Shown one piece after another: positions 26,381-34,761 of a stretch of 64,000 nt of DNA. Source of the stretch: Pseudomonadota bacterium (GTDB lineage: Bacteria; Pseudomonadota; Alphaproteobacteria; Rhizobiales; Xanthobacteraceae); NCBI GenBank assembly GCA_023387735.1, contig JAEWHP010000017.1, positions 39,538-103,537 on the forward strand, written 5' to 3'. How positions within the stretch are numbered: position 1 is the first letter of the stretch; each line of letters begins with the position of its first letter. The notes under the pieces are model-generated. The model did no database searches. It had not been told where the DNA came from and saw only the letters and a program-made list of their open reading frames with translations. The position numbers were made by a program, and so were the translations under genes.

Positions 26381-27511
26381 ATGTCGAACGTAAATCCGTT
26401 CCGGCCCCCGGAAGTAGTTCAAGCTGCTCCCTCCGAAAGCGAGTCTCAACGAGCAATTGCGGCTGTTCTGGCCTGGCTCAAACGTCCCGAGAAGCCGGTA
26501 TTCCGTCTCTATGGCCCCGCCGGTACGGGCAAAACTACGCTCGCGAAGGCAATCGCCGCAAGGGTTAGCGGCGTGACCTGCTTTGCCGCCTTTTCAGGCA
26601 AAGCCGCCAGCGTGCTCCGACTCAAGGGCTGCGCCGACGCCACAACCATTCATAATCTGATTTACACGCCCGCCCCTAACAAGCAGGGCAAGCTTGAGTT
26701 TACCCTAAACGAGCAAAGCAGGCTTCTGGCTGCTACGCTCTTGATTATCGATGAAGGATCAATGGTCGACCGTCGCTTGGGCAGCGACCTGCTGTCGTTC
26801 GGCCGCCCCATCCTCGTCCTTGGTGACCCTGCGCAGCTCCCGCCCGTCGACGGTCGCGGCTTCTTCTCAGGAAACCCAGACTTCCTGCTCACCGACATAC
26901 ACCGGCAAGAGGAAAATAGCCCCATCATCAAACTCGCCACTAAGGTCCGCGAGGGAAAATCGCTGGCGATCGGCGAATTCGGAACCTCTTTCGTCAAAAA
27001 GAAGCTCGATGTAGATACCGATACATTTCTCCGGGCGGATCAGGTCCTGGTCGGGACCAACGAAACCAAGCACCGGATCAACCTCCGCATGCGGGAGCTG
27101 CGCGGCCTTCCTCCCGGCCAGCCGCAACCGAATGACAAGCTCGTTTGCCTCAAGAACAATGCAAGCAAGGGCATCTTCAACGGCGAAATCTACTTCGTCA
27201 CCGAACTCTTTGATCCTTCCGATAACATCATCCGCATGAAAGTTCGTTCGGAAACAGGCGAGCGATCCGATATCACAGTCAACGTCCGACGCGAATACTT
27301 TGAGCAGGACGTTCCGAAGCTTCCAGAGAAGGTTCTCAAGCACCTCGATCAGTTTGCGTTTGCGTATGCCCTCACTGTTCACAAGGCCCAAGGGTCCGAA
27401 TGGCCATCGGTCGTACTTTACGACGAATCGAAAACCTTTGGCGAACACGGCATGAATTGGCTTTACACCGGCATCACGCGGGCTTCGGAAAGCGTCAAAA
27501 TCTATGTCTGA
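26381..27511 (+). CDS. RecD/Dda-like superfamily 1 DNA helicase
   Basis: The protein has 376 residues, smaller than RecD2 and close to phage Dda. Visible motifs: Walker A GPAGTGKTT (45-53), motif Ia region CFAAFSGKAASVL, Walker B LLIIDEGSMV (120-129), motif III GDPAQLPPV (148-156), the UvrD_C_2-type VHKAQGSEW (about 333-341) and final YTGITRASE. It is predicted to unwind DNA 5' to 3' using ATP. There is no nuclease or relaxase domain. It lies between an unrecognised gene (7-base gap) and an adaptor-like gene that overlaps it by eight bases, implying coupling. Confidence 0.88.
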   Translation: MSNVNPFRPPEVVQAAPSESESQRAIAAVLAWLKRPEKPVFRLYGPAGTGKTTLAKAIAARVSGVTCFAAFSGKAASVLRLKGCADATTIHNLIYTPAPNKQGKLEFTLNEQSRLLAATLLIIDEGSMVDRRLGSDLLSFGRPILVLGDPAQLPPVDGRGFFSGNPDFLLTDIHRQEENSPIIKLATKVREGKSLAIGEFGTSFVKKKLDVDTDTFLRADQVLVGTNETKHRINLRMRELRGLPPGQPQPNDKLVCLKNNASKGIFNGEIYFVTELFDPSDNIIRMKVRSETGERSDITVNVRREYFEQDVPKLPEKVLKHLDQFAFAYALTVHKAQGSEWPSVVLYDESKTFGEHGMNWLYTGITRASESVKIYV

Positions 27512-29192
27512 CGGTCTGCTCAAAATTCCGGATCGGATCGAGATCGAGGGAAACGTTCGGATCGACCCCTCCTCAGGCGTGGCCCGTCTGGCACCGGCGC
27601 CGGGTGTGGTTGTCACGAGCGTCCCTCCGGATGCATTCGTCGCGCGAGGCGACGTCGTGATGTCCATACACGGGAGCCGTTATTCCTTCGCCCAAAAGCT
27701 CTTCATCCGCGCGCTCCTCAAAAAAAGCGCAGTTAGGGAGTTTGAGGCGGCGCACACGCGACTGAAGCAGCGGCTTAAATTCGCAGATCGCCAATTAGAC
27801 GAGATCGCGCTCAAGCGCGCCGTCATCGACCCTCTTCCGATCCTTGCGCGCGCAGACGGCTTCGTCATCGCACCGTTGCCCGTCGGGCTATCATTCCGAA
27901 AGTCGGAAAGCCTCTTTCATCTCTCCAGCGAGCAATTTATCGAAGCCTCCGTCGAACAAAATACCGCCGATTTTTTACGACCCCACAAGCTCGCAGAGAT
28001 CTCCCGTTTTGGGTCTGGCGATTTCGCTCGATTTGTCGGGAAAAGCACGCCCGACGCGGCAGGCAAGTGCCGATGCACGTTTCGGTTTGATAAACCAGCT
28101 CATCGAGGCGATCCGATCACACTTTGTCTCGAGTTTGCCGTATGGGAGAGGCTCAGTCCGACTTTCACTTCTGACGATTGGCACTTTTCCAGCGTGCCGA
28201 GAGGATCGGACATATATCGACTCGGCCTAAGAAAACGTCCGGCGCCCATTGTTCAATCCGTTGTTGTTCCAAGTCCAAAACCCGTCAATCCCTTTGCCGC
28301 TGGTGCCGATAGCCGTCCGCCTAGAATACCAGCTGCCTACGGGTCTGCCGAAGCCAGCACAATCCCAAAGGAGAGCCATCGGCATACTGTTGAACTCTCC
28401 TCCGCCGACTGGCGGTCCCTTAGAATTTCAACAACACTTGCAGAGCAACACAATTTCATTCCTGCCTGGGAAACGGGAGGCACGCTCCGTGATCAAACGG
28501 GCAACGACTTTGTCGTTACTGCGCCCCGGTCCGGTTTTTTCAAGTCGGCGCCGATGCGCAGTCTTCAGCAGTCGCTCACGAGCACTGAAGTTATAGGTCA
28601 CATTTACCCGAATGACGGTGGCGAGCAGCCTATTGAAGTCCGGTCGGGTTGTGCAGGCCTGCTCACGAACGTCACAAACGACGCACCGGTCCAGCTCGGT
28701 GATCGACTTGCCTTCATCAAACCGGCACCGCAGGTTCTGCAAGTTGCGTCAATCAGTGCAGCCTCTACGTCGCTGCGACTTCGCGTATGCCAGTTAGCCT
28801 CCGCCGGCGATGTTCTCTTTAGTCGCTCGCAGATACGCCTCATCGCCTCCCGTGATGGCATTCCATCGGTTGACGTGCCTTTTCTAACGGGCTTGGGGAA
28901 CTTCAAACAAGGGCATGCCTTCAGCGTATTCCTCGACGAACCTGACGCCTCTCGATGGTCGCTCGCCCTACCGAAAGATTGCGTCATGACCCAAGTCAAA
29001 TCACACGAGATCCTCGTCCATCACGGCCCAGGAAAATTGACACCAGTCGCTATCGAGGTCGGAATCGATGGTGAGTTTGTCGAAATACAGCACGGTCTCT
29101 CCAAGAACTCCCATGTCGTCCGGGATCTCGAAACGCTTTGCCGGATCGACAGCCGGCTGCGTGCTCTCATGACAGGCTTTTGGTGGGGTTGA
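27504..29192 (+). CDS. Unusual adaptor-like protein (tandem HlyD/CusB-type modules, no signal peptide)
   Basis: The protein has 562 residues. By eye the first module resembles an efflux periplasmic adaptor: a lipoyl-like half (GVARLAPAPGVVVTSV, then FVARGDVVMSI), a charged helical hairpin (about residues 58-108), and a second half (ARADGFVIAPLPVGLSF). After a proline-rich linker (about 240-290) a second lipoyl-like unit appears (VVTAPRSGFFKSA, GCAGLLTNV, VQLGDRLAFI), then a C-terminal segment like the adaptor membrane-proximal domain (ALPKDCVMTQVKSHEILV, then VEIQHGLSKNSHVV). No signal peptide, lipobox or membrane helix at the N-terminus. The overlap with the helicase gene suggests a shared job. 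The function is unknown and the fold assignment is by eye. Confidence 0.6.
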   Translation: MSDGLLKIPDRIEIEGNVRIDPSSGVARLAPAPGVVVTSVPPDAFVARGDVVMSIHGSRYSFAQKLFIRALLKKSAVREFEAAHTRLKQRLKFADRQLDEIALKRAVIDPLPILARADGFVIAPLPVGLSFRKSESLFHLSSEQFIEASVEQNTADFLRPHKLAEISRFGSGDFARFVGKSTPDAAGKCRCTFRFDKPAHRGDPITLCLEFAVWERLSPTFTSDDWHFSSVPRGSDIYRLGLRKRPAPIVQSVVVPSPKPVNPFAAGADSRPPRIPAAYGSAEASTIPKESHRHTVELSSADWRSLRISTTLAEQHNFIPAWETGGTLRDQTGNDFVVTAPRSGFFKSAPMRSLQQSLTSTEVIGHIYPNDGGEQPIEVRSGCAGLLTNVTNDAPVQLGDRLAFIKPAPQVLQVASISAASTSLRLRVCQLASAGDVLFSRSQIRLIASRDGIPSVDVPFLTGLGNFKQGHAFSVFLDEPDASRWSLALPKDCVMTQVKSHEILVHHGPGKLTPVAIEVGIDGEFVEIQHGLSKNSHVVRDLETLCRIDSRLRALMTGFWWG

Positions 29193-29922
29193 TCGCAAGA
29201 TCTGCCCCGCGCGCCTGCATCTCTGCTCTCCAGGGAGATTATATCAGCATACGGTGCATCCTGCGCTGTGGCAATCGCCGCTCTGATTGCGCCGACTGCT
29301 TTCAATTGGTTCGCCGCCAACGAAGGCCGTTCAATCATTCATGGCGTCGTCCCGCGTGGGACGCGCTTTTGGCAAAAACGCTAGTGACCAATAGCGGTTC
29401 AGCAATCGCGGCGAGGAGCCAATGGTGGCCTTAGGATCATCGCTGTTGGCACTTGAGGATTACGCCAAAGACACAAATCAGGCTTCCAAGGTCGCCGATT
29501 TTCGTCTTGCTAGGCGCACGTCTTCACCAACGTCGGTCAAGACAACTCATCACGTTTTAAAGCTCACGACCGGCAATGCGCTGGACCAATCTGAGCTAGC
29601 ATTTACAGTCAGCGGGGCTGCTAAATCGGCGACCCCGCTCGCTGCCTTCCGCGATGGAAAGCCAAGCACTCGCAATTAGGACTTTAGAACCACCGAGCTC
29701 GGAGGTTCTAAATGCCGGCGTCAAAACGCTCTACTCCCTCAAGAATCAGCGCCGAGCAGGTGTTACCTTTCTTTGACTGTCTGCCTACGTAATTGTGTAT
29801 AATTTTTTTTGCACTTACGATTACATCGGCCGGTTCTAGTCGGCCTCTTTCGCGGCGCGACGGTAAACTTCATTGACGGCTGCACGAATCTTTCTCGCAC
29901 GCTGATGTGCTTGGAGAATCAA
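29193..29922. other. Region without a supported gene
   Basis: About 730 bases between the adaptor-like gene and the nuclease gene. Short open frames (for example 29422-29679) show no recognisable similarity. It contains the near-perfect palindrome at 29683-29712 and, further right, an AT-rich stretch near 29800 that could hold the nuclease promoter. Confidence 0.5.
29683..29712. promoter_or_regulatory. 30-base near-perfect palindrome
   Basis: TTTAGAACC at 29683-29691 pairs with GGTTCTAAA at 29704-29712 and CCGAG with CTCGG in the centre; the only mismatch is an A/A pair. There is no spacer loop, so it reads as a protein-binding site or cruciform rather than a simple terminator. It lies 210 bases upstream of the nuclease start and 490 bases after the adaptor-like gene. 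Confidence 0.55.
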
Positions 29923-31047
29923 ATGCACGCTTCATATGATGCGCCGGCTCTGCCCCGCATCCCCCTTGTCCCACAGTCGCTCCTTAAGGCGCATGGCGTC
30001 GACTGCATCATCGACACACGCTTTCGTGCCGCCGCCCGCCTGCTTCAGCGCCTTTGGCTCAATGATAACAACATCGCCACCGGCAACCATGTCCGATCGG
30101 ACGCAAAGGGTCAGGTCCTGATCCCACTTGAATCCCTCCTGTCACGCGAAGCCGCAAATGCCGGCCGCAATTTTCTGTCACCGGCCATTCATACGTTCGT
30201 CCGGCACGAGCTGATCATGCGGGAGGAAGGTGCCTGCTACGACGAGGAACGACTCTTCGGTAACGCCCTTAGCTCAATGCCGCTTGTTTTCAACGTGTTT
30301 GCACCGCTAGCGATGGATCTCCAACTCGCCTCCCCCGTTTTCCGACAACTCCTGCCTGACTTTGTCAGTGACGTCGTATCTATTCGCTTCGAGACGTCCC
30401 CAGCTCGACGAGTAGAACAGTATCTCAATGACGGCACAGCCTTCGACCTGGCGGTCGAAATCACCACCACTGACGGTGAGCAGGGCACTGTCTTCATCGA
30501 AGTCAAATACAGTGAAGCGATGGAGGGTCCTGCTGCTCGCTGGCGGGAACGATACGACTTGGCCTCGCGTGAGGTCGAACTCTACTCTGAACCGGACAGC
30601 GCCATGCTGCGCTCCCTCGCACTGGAGCAGCTCTGGCGAGAACACATGCTGGCCCAGCTTGCTGTCAAGCAAGGCGTCACATCTCGAGCCATGTTCGTCG
30701 CGATCGGCCCGCGCCTCAACCGCCGTGTCCAAGCTGCGTTCCGCTGCTACGCCAATGAGCTCAAACCTGATGATCACCTGCCCGAGGATCGCGTTCGCTT
30801 CCGGGCCATTACACTCGAAACGGTCATCGACGCGATTCGTCAAGCCGGCGTGGTCGATCTCTCACGACAGCTCTACGCCAGGTACTGCGATTTCGAGCGC
30901 ATCTTCCATCTGGCTATGGCCGAGTACGCGAGTGCCTCGGACACCAAAGCCGAAGAGCATACACAGCACCCGCCATCGCGCACTAAGCGCTCTCGATCTC
31001 TCAAGCGCGAGCAGAGACTGGCCGCGACGACGATGCATCCACGATAA
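29923..31047 (+). CDS. PD-(D/E)XK-like nuclease (PGN_0703-type putative restriction endonuclease)
   Basis: About 374 residues from the ATG at 29923, chosen because GGAGA lies six bases upstream; the frame opens at 29809. The core reads FDLAVEITTTDGEQGTVFIEVKYSE (about residues 173-198), the D...E-x-K pattern of PD-(D/E)XK nucleases, followed by helices rich in Arg and Glu. The C-terminus is basic (SRTKRSRSLKREQR). The layout is like the PGN_0703 family of putative restriction endonucleases. No methyltransferase gene is adjacent. A strong hairpin terminator follows. Confidence 0.7.
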   Translation: MHASYDAPALPRIPLVPQSLLKAHGVDCIIDTRFRAAARLLQRLWLNDNNIATGNHVRSDAKGQVLIPLESLLSREAANAGRNFLSPAIHTFVRHELIMREEGACYDEERLFGNALSSMPLVFNVFAPLAMDLQLASPVFRQLLPDFVSDVVSIRFETSPARRVEQYLNDGTAFDLAVEITTTDGEQGTVFIEVKYSEAMEGPAARWRERYDLASREVELYSEPDSAMLRSLALEQLWREHMLAQLAVKQGVTSRAMFVAIGPRLNRRVQAAFRCYANELKPDDHLPEDRVRFRAITLETVIDAIRQAGVVDLSRQLYARYCDFERIFHLAMAEYASASDTKAEEHTQHPPSRTKRSRSLKREQRLAATTMHPR

Positions 31048-31067
31048 CGATGGGTATGTGAACACTA

Positions 31068-31104
31068 GCGCGCCCGGTCTATCTGGGACCGGGCGCGCCT
31101 TCAT
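31068..31104 (+). terminator. Terminator after the nuclease gene
   Basis: A 12-base GC-rich perfect stem (GCGCGCCCGGTC / GACCGGGCGCGC, arms 31068-31079 and 31087-31098) with a 7-base loop, 20 bases after the stop, followed by CTTCATT. Confidence 0.75.
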
Positions 31105-31206
31105 TGGGCGCGAGCTCAATCAAGTTTGAACGCGCAGAACCTTGGATCACTACGCAGGCTCACTTCAAACGCTCCACCCCTAGCTCAAGAATGAACCCCA
31201 AGCAGC

Positions 31207-31337
31207 TGCCGAACAGCTGGCGGCTGCACTACTATTATTACCCCTTCCGTCTACCAGACGGCATCCACTACCACTACCTACTCTTCCTCTACCACTACCT
31301 CCCTTCCACTACCTCCCTTCCACTACCTCCCTAACTC
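31207..31337. repeat. Pyrimidine-rich low-complexity tract with 14-base tandem repeat
   Basis: The plus strand is made almost only of C, T and A, with ACTACC-type triplets. A 14-base unit (CCACTACCTCCCTT) is repeated about three times from 31292 to 31333. A short hairpin (CCGTCT / AGACGG) stands at 31247-31261. No gene is credible here. Confidence 0.7.
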
Positions 31338-31446
31338 TCTGACCGTTCGGGCTCCTCTTCGCGGGTACTTCCCGCCGCGTCGGCACCTTCATCGCAACAT
31401 GTCCGCTGTATCCCCGAATTCATCCCGAGCATCGGGAGATCGCCGA

Positions 31447-31787
31447 ATGAAAGCCGCCGAACTACTCACCACCGCAATCCTGGACCAACTGCTAATCAAC
31501 GGCCTCTCAAACGAGGTTGACCATCCGCCAGTGGTCAAGCTCTTCACCCCGGATGCCAATGCCACCTGCTCATCAGCGAAGTCGATCCCGACGACCCCGA
31601 CCGACTGTTCGGCCTCTGCGACCTCGGCCTCGGCTCTCCGGAACTCGGCTACGTCTCGTTGGCCGAACTCAAGGCCGTCCGAGGACCTCTTGGGCTTCCC
31701 ATAGAACGCGATCTCCACTTCGTCCCTGACAAGCCATTGTCCAGCTACGCCGAAGAAGCCCGCGCTAAGGGCCGCATCATTACCTGA
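31447..31787 (+). pseudogene. DUF2958 family gene with single-base deletion
   Basis: The start MKAAELLTTAILDQLLINGL and VVKLFTPDANAT fit DUF2958, but the frame then leaves the family. In the next frame from 31569 the sequence resumes exactly: LISEVDPDDPDRLFGLCDLG, ELGYVSLAELKAVRGPLGLP, IERDLHFVPDKPLSSY, ending at the TGA at 31787. One missing base at about 31568, inside the codon for the conserved tryptophan after T, explains it. DUF2958 proteins are common on plasmids and integrative elements; their role is unknown. It is either a true pseudogene or a sequencing error. Confidence 0.8.
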
Positions 31788-32011
31788 GCTATGAGCTTGG
31801 GGTAATCGGTGGGAAACCCCAACTCGCGTTCGTCAGTCTCAAAAACGCGGGGCAGCGGAGACGACCCGGCCACCGGTTACAACCAGAGCACATCGCCAAC
31901 CGCTCCATCGAAGTTGCGGACGACTGGCAAAGTGTTCCGAGCGCCCGCTGCATCTCAGACACGCGGCGATACACCGCATTCGTCCTATCGACACAACGAG
32001 CCCGAATAACC

Positions 32012-32785
32012 ATGGAACCGCACGATTTCATCGAACCACGAGCCTGGAATGGCAAGGCGCTCTCTGGCGACTGGTCAGTCACACTCAAGCTGGATGGCGT
32101 CCGAGCTATCTGGCGAGACCAACATGGCTGGGTCAGCCGGTCCAAAAAGCCGCTATACAATATTCCGCCCTGGCAGCCGGGTATCGCCCGCGACTGCGAG
32201 CTCTTCGTCGGCTCCTTCCGCGACACGATCAGAGCGACCCGCACCAAGTTCCCGAACGACGACACGCCTCCAATTCAGCTTAGCCACCTCTATGGCCTCG
32301 ACCTGCTCGATCCGCGGCTTCGCTGCGGCACCCTCACGGACCCCAGCGCCGCTGATATTCTCGCTGCGCTACAAGAGGCCAACGACGCTGGCTTCGAAGG
32401 CTTAGTCCTTCGTCAGTCCGACATCTGGATAAAGGTCAAACCGGAGGAGACGCACGACGTAGTCATCACTGGCTTTGGCGAGGGCAACGGCCGCCACGGC
32501 GGCCGACTAGGCTTCATCACCACGCCGCGAGGAACTGTCGGCGCCGGCTTCTCAGATGCCGAACGTCAATCATTTTGGGCGGAAGCCGAGGCTGGCAAGC
32601 TGATCGGCCAAGTGGCCGAAGTAAGTTGTATGGAATTCACCTCAAACGGAAAGTTCCGCCATCCCTCCTTCGTGCGCATGCGCCCTGACAAGCTTGTTCT
32701 CCAAGAGGCTATCGGCCAATTGCAGCGGAATAAAATGCAAGCATGGGCTATGCGAGCGGCGCGGACTTTAGGGAGACGAGCTTGA
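32012..32785 (+). CDS. Minimal ATP-dependent DNA ligase
   Basis: The protein has 257 residues, in the range of minimal phage or plasmid ligases. The adenylated lysine is Lys26 in motif I KLDGVR (26-31); motif III is DCELFVG (61-67), motif IV FEGLVLR (128-134) and motif V WIKVKP (139-144), followed by an OB-fold domain with EVSCMEFTSNGKFRHPSFVRMRPDK. It joins DNA nicks and could serve element replication or repair. The frame is open upstream to about 31670 without a good start. The stop overlaps the TTG start of the next small gene. Confidence 0.88.
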   Translation: MEPHDFIEPRAWNGKALSGDWSVTLKLDGVRAIWRDQHGWVSRSKKPLYNIPPWQPGIARDCELFVGSFRDTIRATRTKFPNDDTPPIQLSHLYGLDLLDPRLRCGTLTDPSAADILAALQEANDAGFEGLVLRQSDIWIKVKPEETHDVVITGFGEGNGRHGGRLGFITTPRGTVGAGFSDAERQSFWAEAEAGKLIGQVAEVSCMEFTSNGKFRHPSFVRMRPDKLVLQEAIGQLQRNKMQAWAMRAARTLGRRA

Positions 32786-33057
32786 GCGAAGAGATTGTAA
32801 CGATGTACGAACTTCTCGAAGCTTTGGAAGAAACGATCAAATCTGCGGAACCGAGCAAACGAAAAGCCCGGGCAGATACATTTGATGCTTACTCGAAGGA
32901 TTGCCCCGACGACTTTTTCTGGGCAATCAGCGCTCAATCCCCAACGCTGTTGAGCCAAGTGATGACAACTATTGATATTTACTCGAATTCTGAGGCGGAC
33001 TCAAAAGGTCATGCTGCCAATCGATTACTGAACCGTAAGGCGGCAGGGAGTGCCTAG
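32782..33057 (+). CDS. Small protein of unknown function, coupled to the ligase gene
   Basis: 91 residues from a TTG at 32782 that overlaps the ligase stop and follows GGGAGACGAGC; an ATG at 32803 is the alternative. The sequence is helical and charged (MYELLEALEETIKSAEPSKRKARADTFDAYSKDCP). No family recognised. Coupled translation suggests a link with the ligase. Confidence 0.6.
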   Translation: MSEEIVTMYELLEALEETIKSAEPSKRKARADTFDAYSKDCPDDFFWAISAQSPTLLSQVMTTIDIYSNSEADSKGHAANRLLNRKAAGSA

Positions 33058-33180
33058 CACCACCTCGCACGTAGTTTTGCGCAATTCGGGTGGAAACGGT
33101 GCGAATTGACCACACCTGGCACTTCGCGGCTTGTTCCAAAAGGAGCCAGTCCGGTGGGCGCGGCGGATACTTTCGCGACC

Positions 33181-33203
33181 GATGAGAGCTGATAACTCTC
33201 ATC
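33181..33203 (+). other. Hairpin upstream of the phosphatase gene
   Basis: 8-base perfect arms GATGAGAG / CTCTCATC with a 7-base loop, 58 bases before the phosphatase start. No T-run; a regulatory or processing stem. Confidence 0.45.
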
Positions 33204-33261
33204 ATGCACGTGCCGCACCCTAGGGTCTTCGCTTGCCAAGCAACACCATAGGAGAGTTGGG

Positions 33262-33918
33262 TTGACCAGAGCGTACGCGATCGGAGACGTTCATGGTTGC
33301 CTGGATCAACTCCAGCAGCTCATCGGTTTCTGTGAGGAAGACGCCGGCCCTGACAAATCGACTTTCATCTTTCTTGGCGACTACATCGATCGAGGCCCTG
33401 ATAGCCGCGGCGTCATTGACCTGCTAATGGACCTCCAGAAGTGGTCGCCAGACGAAGTGATTTGCCTAAAGGGTAATCACGAGGATCTACTGCTCGCCTC
33501 ACTTGAGGGCGAGGATGCCGAGCAGCACTGGATAGCGAACGGCGCGGATGCGACGCTTCGTAGTTACAGAGCATTTCGTGCCGCGGACCTTCCGACATCG
33601 CACATCGATTGGATCCGCTCGCTTTCCCTCTCTCACGACGACGGCCAACGCTTCTTCGTGCACGCCGGCGTACATCCGGATCGCCCCCTCGATCAGCAAC
33701 GCTCACGCGACCTTCTTGGGATCAGAGAGCCATTCCTCTCTAGCTGCAAGGACTTTGGGCGGTTTATCGTGCACGGCCACACTCCGGTGAAGAGCGGTAG
33801 GCCCGACCTTCATCCGAACAGGCTCAACCTCGACACAGGAGCCGTTTATGGACGACCGCTTAGCGCGGCAGTCTTTGACCGATATCAGCTTGCTCCTCTC
33901 AAATTCATCCAGGCGTAG
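33262..33918 (+). CDS. Calcineurin-like metallophosphatase (lambda/PrpE-type Ser/Thr phosphatase)
   Basis: The protein has 218 residues, the size of phage lambda phosphatase. Metal-site motifs are complete: GDVHG (8-12), GDYIDRG (39-45), GNHED (about 74-78), FVHAG, and the late HGHTPV. The TTG at 33262 after GGAGAGTTGG is taken as start, since it gives AYAIGDVHG directly. Such enzymes dephosphorylate proteins or nucleotide polyphosphates such as diadenosine tetraphosphate. It is the last clearly recognised enzyme of the island. Confidence 0.9.
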   Translation: MTRAYAIGDVHGCLDQLQQLIGFCEEDAGPDKSTFIFLGDYIDRGPDSRGVIDLLMDLQKWSPDEVICLKGNHEDLLLASLEGEDAEQHWIANGADATLRSYRAFRAADLPTSHIDWIRSLSLSHDDGQRFFVHAGVHPDRPLDQQRSRDLLGIREPFLSSCKDFGRFIVHGHTPVKSGRPDLHPNRLNLDTGAVYGRPLSAAVFDRYQLAPLKFIQA

Positions 33919-33948
33919 TAGGTTGAGTAGTAATTGCGCAGAGGCCTC

Positions 33949-34185
33949 ATGAATTATGCACTTGGCGATATGGTCTATTTCTGGACCGGCAGAGGCTCCC
34001 ACGGTTACGGCATCATCCAACGCATCACCGAGGACCGCATCTTCATCGACCCCGAGCCCGACGCCACCAAGGGCTCTGACTACCGCATTATGGCCGATGG
34101 GCACGTCTGCTGGTCCCCACGCAACCACGGCATCTCGATCGACCAGATCGACACTCCGCCACGCATTTGGTACACGAACTTCTAA
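33949..34185 (+). CDS. Small hypothetical protein
   Basis: 78 residues from the ATG at 33949. The pattern NYALGDMVYFWTGRGSHGYGIIQRITEDRIFIDPEP suggests a small SH3-like beta barrel; DYRIMADGHVCWSPRNHGISIDQI follows. No family name comes to mind. It lies 30 bases after the phosphatase gene and may be co-transcribed. Confidence 0.6.
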   Translation: MNYALGDMVYFWTGRGSHGYGIIQRITEDRIFIDPEPDATKGSDYRIMADGHVCWSPRNHGISIDQIDTPPRIWYTNF

Positions 34186-34761
34186 GAGAGAAGCTTTGGC
34201 ATAGATGAACAATTGATCGCCGAAATCTGCGAACTTGCGGTCACTCGCTTGGCGGCCGACCTTCCCGTGACGCCCTTTGACGCAGCTCTTTCGAGGGTCA
34301 GGCGACCAATCCTGACACTTAGCAAAAGACGTTCGGCTGGAGTCTGTTGCTATCCCGCAAAAAATAAAAGGCCGCAGCCGGGGGGATGTGACTGGGGCCG
34401 AAGGTCTAAAGGCGCCGACCGGCTAAGACGGCGCGGCCAAATAATACAGTGAGTCGCCTTTGGTTCCTCGCTGCTCGACCTCCCGATCGTCCGTGATTTG
34501 CATCGAGCAAAGCACCGATCAAACGATACGATCGGAAGATACAATCGTGAGCCCAAGGAGCGGGTGCGCGCCGCCCGGCGACTTGCTACAATGGGGGCTG
34601 CCCTGACATGTCATGGCAGAACGCGAAACTTTTCCGGCCTTGGCACGCATGTGACACTCGTGCCGGGGCCGTTTTCTTGAGCTCGTCGGTCGCGACCAGC
34701 GATGAAACCACAGCGCCCGGCGGGGGCCGTCGTTGGCATTCGCGCCCTTCGGCGGCCCCAC
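34186..34761. other. Region without a supported gene
   Basis: About 575 bases. Open frames at 34213-34452, 34498-34680 and 34608-34919 look like shadows. It holds GC-rich repeated short words (GGCGCCGACCGGC, GACGGCGCGGCC near 34410-34440) and a strong terminator at 34635-34678 with no gene in front of it. Confidence 0.5.
34635..34678 (+). terminator. Intrinsic terminator, possibly of a small RNA
   Basis: 13-base stem (34635-34647 with 34659-34671, two G-U wobbles) and an 11-base loop, followed by TTTTCTT. The nearest plus-strand gene ends 450 bases upstream, so it could end that transcript or an unannotated small RNA. Confidence 0.6.

Noticed and set aside
30307..30843. 178-residue minus-strand frame inside the nuclease gene
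   Set aside because: Antisense shadow; the plus-strand frame has the PD-(D/E)XK-like core and a ribosome binding site.
31292..31333. CRISPR-like tandem repeats
   Set aside because: The repeat is 14 bases and contiguous without spacers; no cas genes are present.
31789..32265. 158-residue minus-strand frame next to the ligase gene
   Set aside because: Overlaps the ligase motif I region on the opposite strand and has no protein-like pattern.
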